Below, piece by piece: positions 63,197-64,000 of a DNA stretch of 64,000 nucleotides; position 1 is the first letter of the stretch; the number at the start of each line of letters is the position of its first letter. A program made the translations under genes and the position numbers. The notes under the pieces are model-generated. The model was not told where the DNA came from. It saw only the letters and a list, made by a program, of their open reading frames with translations, and ran no database searches. The stretch spans positions 2,808,665-2,872,664 of the forward strand of contig NZ_KZ454944.1 of NCBI RefSeq assembly GCF_002797415.1. The letters are read 5' to 3'. Source of the stretch: Bacillus alkalisoli. GTDB lineage: Bacteria > Bacillota > Bacilli > Bacillales > Bacillaceae_I.

Positions 63197-63443
63197 CCGT
63201 TGATTTCCGTGCAAGTCTTCGCTTTCCGTGGGCGTGTCTAGGTCAAGTAGCTCCTCGAGTATAAGTCATGGCCATCTCGAGGGCAAAAACACCCTCAAGC
63301 TGTCCCTGTCTTATACCTATCGGAGCTGAACGAGCCGCTATCACTTTTCGTGGCGCAGGGAGCCTCCTCGGCGCAAGCGCCTGTGGGGTCTCCCGTTCCA
63401 CGCTTTTCCCGCAGGAGTCTCAGCCTTGCACGGAAATTAACAG
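63197..63443. repeat. GC-rich palindromic repeat, long form, downstream of terC
   Basis: Arms CCGTTGATTTCCGTGCAAG and CTTGCACGGAAATTAACAGG, with CTTTCCGTGGGC, CTCCTCGAGTATAAGTCATG, CTATCGGAGCTGAACGAGCC, GGGAGCCTCCTCGGCGCAAG and GTGGGGTCTCCCG. Same long form as 62065-62382. Confidence 0.88.
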
Positions 63444-63496
63444 GAAAGTGTTTATAAATCAACACTAACCATTAACACAGCTAATAGATAGAAAAC

Positions 63497-63553
63497 AAAA
63501 ACAGGTCAATTTCCTTAGGCTAGTAGCTACTAGCCTCTATGGAAATTGACCTA
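63497..63553 (-). terminator. Terminator of spx
   Basis: Minus strand AGGTCAATTTCC ... GGAAATTGACCTGTTTTT with an inner GGCTAGTAGCTACTAGCC hairpin. Confidence 0.85.
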
Positions 63554-63561
63554 TTAAATTA

Positions 63562-63960
63562 TTATCCGTTTACTAACTTCTGTGCTTGACGTAGTTGATA
63601 CGTACGTACTTTTCTTGGTAAGAACCGACGGATTTCGTCTTCGTTGTATCCAACTTGTAATCTTTTTTCGTCTATGATAATTGGTCTTCTTAATAAACCA
63701 GGATGTTCTTTTATCACTTTGTAAAGCTCTTGCAAAGGCATTGACTCTACATTAATATTTAATTTTTGGAAAATCTTTGATCGGGTAGAGATAATCTCAT
63801 CTGTCCCCTCTTCTGTCATTCTTAAGATTTCCTTAATTTCATCTATAGATAGTGACTCTGAGAAAATATTTCTTTCCACGTATGGAATATCATTTTCCTC
63901 TAACCAATTTTTCGCCTTACGACATGAAGTACAACTTGGAGATGTATATACCGTTACCAT
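63562..63960 (-). CDS. spx: Transcriptional regulator Spx
   Basis: A 132-aa ArsC-fold regulator of the disulphide-stress response acting with RNA polymerase alpha. Redox switch Cys10-Thr-Ser-Cys13 in [15 protein letters not shown], and [20 protein letters not shown]. Normally degraded by ClpXP with YjbH (54271-55143). Upstream region is cut by the window edge. Confidence 0.95.
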   Translation of the reverse strand: MVTVYTSPSCTSCRKAKNWLEENDIPYVERNIFSESLSIDEIKEILRMTEEGTDEIISTRSKIFQKLNINVESMPLQELYKVIKEHPGLLRRPIIIDEKRLQVGYNEDEIRRFLPRKVRTYQLRQAQKLVNG

Positions 63961-64000
63961 GAACTTTTCCTCTCCTTTAACTAGTATAAATGTTTAAGCA

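Overview
The window is chromosomal DNA of a low-GC, endospore-forming Bacillaceae. Supporting genes include two CotO-like and two CotY/CotZ-like coat proteins, SpoVIF, a SpoVAC-AD-AE set, Spo0E-like and Sda-like proteins, the Lia envelope-stress operon and Spx/YjbH/MecA. From memory, gene order follows the B. subtilis yjb-yjc region read from right to left: spx, terC-like, mecA, cls, coiA, pepF, small membrane gene, yjbH, yjbI, yjbJ, yjbK, yjbL, yjbM, nadF, rluA-type, prpE, antiporter, fabI, cotO, cotZ, DUF1360, spoVIF, yjcD, yjcF-G-H, methionine genes. Lineage-specific blocks are inserted into this backbone.

Left part (1-23.4 kb): metY and truncated metX lie behind a leader with two complete S-box (SAM) riboswitches in series. 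Next come liaI-H-F-S-R, an ECF sigma/anti-sigma pair, a tRNA-Val beside a lutC remnant, ctaG with a DUF2243 gene, Sco1, an SsuABC-type importer, yjcH-yjcG-yjcF, a YetF protein, an MBL hydrolase and the YjcD helicase.

Sensory island (23.4-33.0 kb): between yjcD and spoVIF sit an MHYT-PAS hybrid histidine kinase, a PAS-GAF histidine kinase, two paralogous LytTR response regulators, an EAL protein, and short genes for a Spo0E-like phosphatase and an Sda-like kinase inhibitor. Five copies of an AT-rich palindromic repeat, seen nowhere else in the window, punctuate this block. It is the best candidate here for an undescribed regulatory system, perhaps one feeding into the sporulation phosphorelay.

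Spore block (33-43 kb): spoVIF, a YjcZ-type peptide, a spoVA2-like operon (lipoprotein, spoVAC, spoVAD, spoVAEb, DUF1657, DUF421), DUF1360, a SET-domain protein, coat genes and FapR-controlled fabI with a decayed tadA copy in its upstream region. Right part (43-64 kb): a frameshifted NERD gene, a CPA2 antiporter, a SEDS protein and the yjb housekeeping run, ending with proteolysis regulators (YjbH, MecA, Spx).

Repeats are a feature of this window: four intergenic tandem arrays with units of 20-21 or 51-52 bp (about 2 and 5 helical turns), GC-rich palindromic elements of about 130 and 250-320 bp, and the island-specific AT-rich palindromes. Decayed genes (lutC, tadA, NERD, one unidentified) mark old rearrangements.
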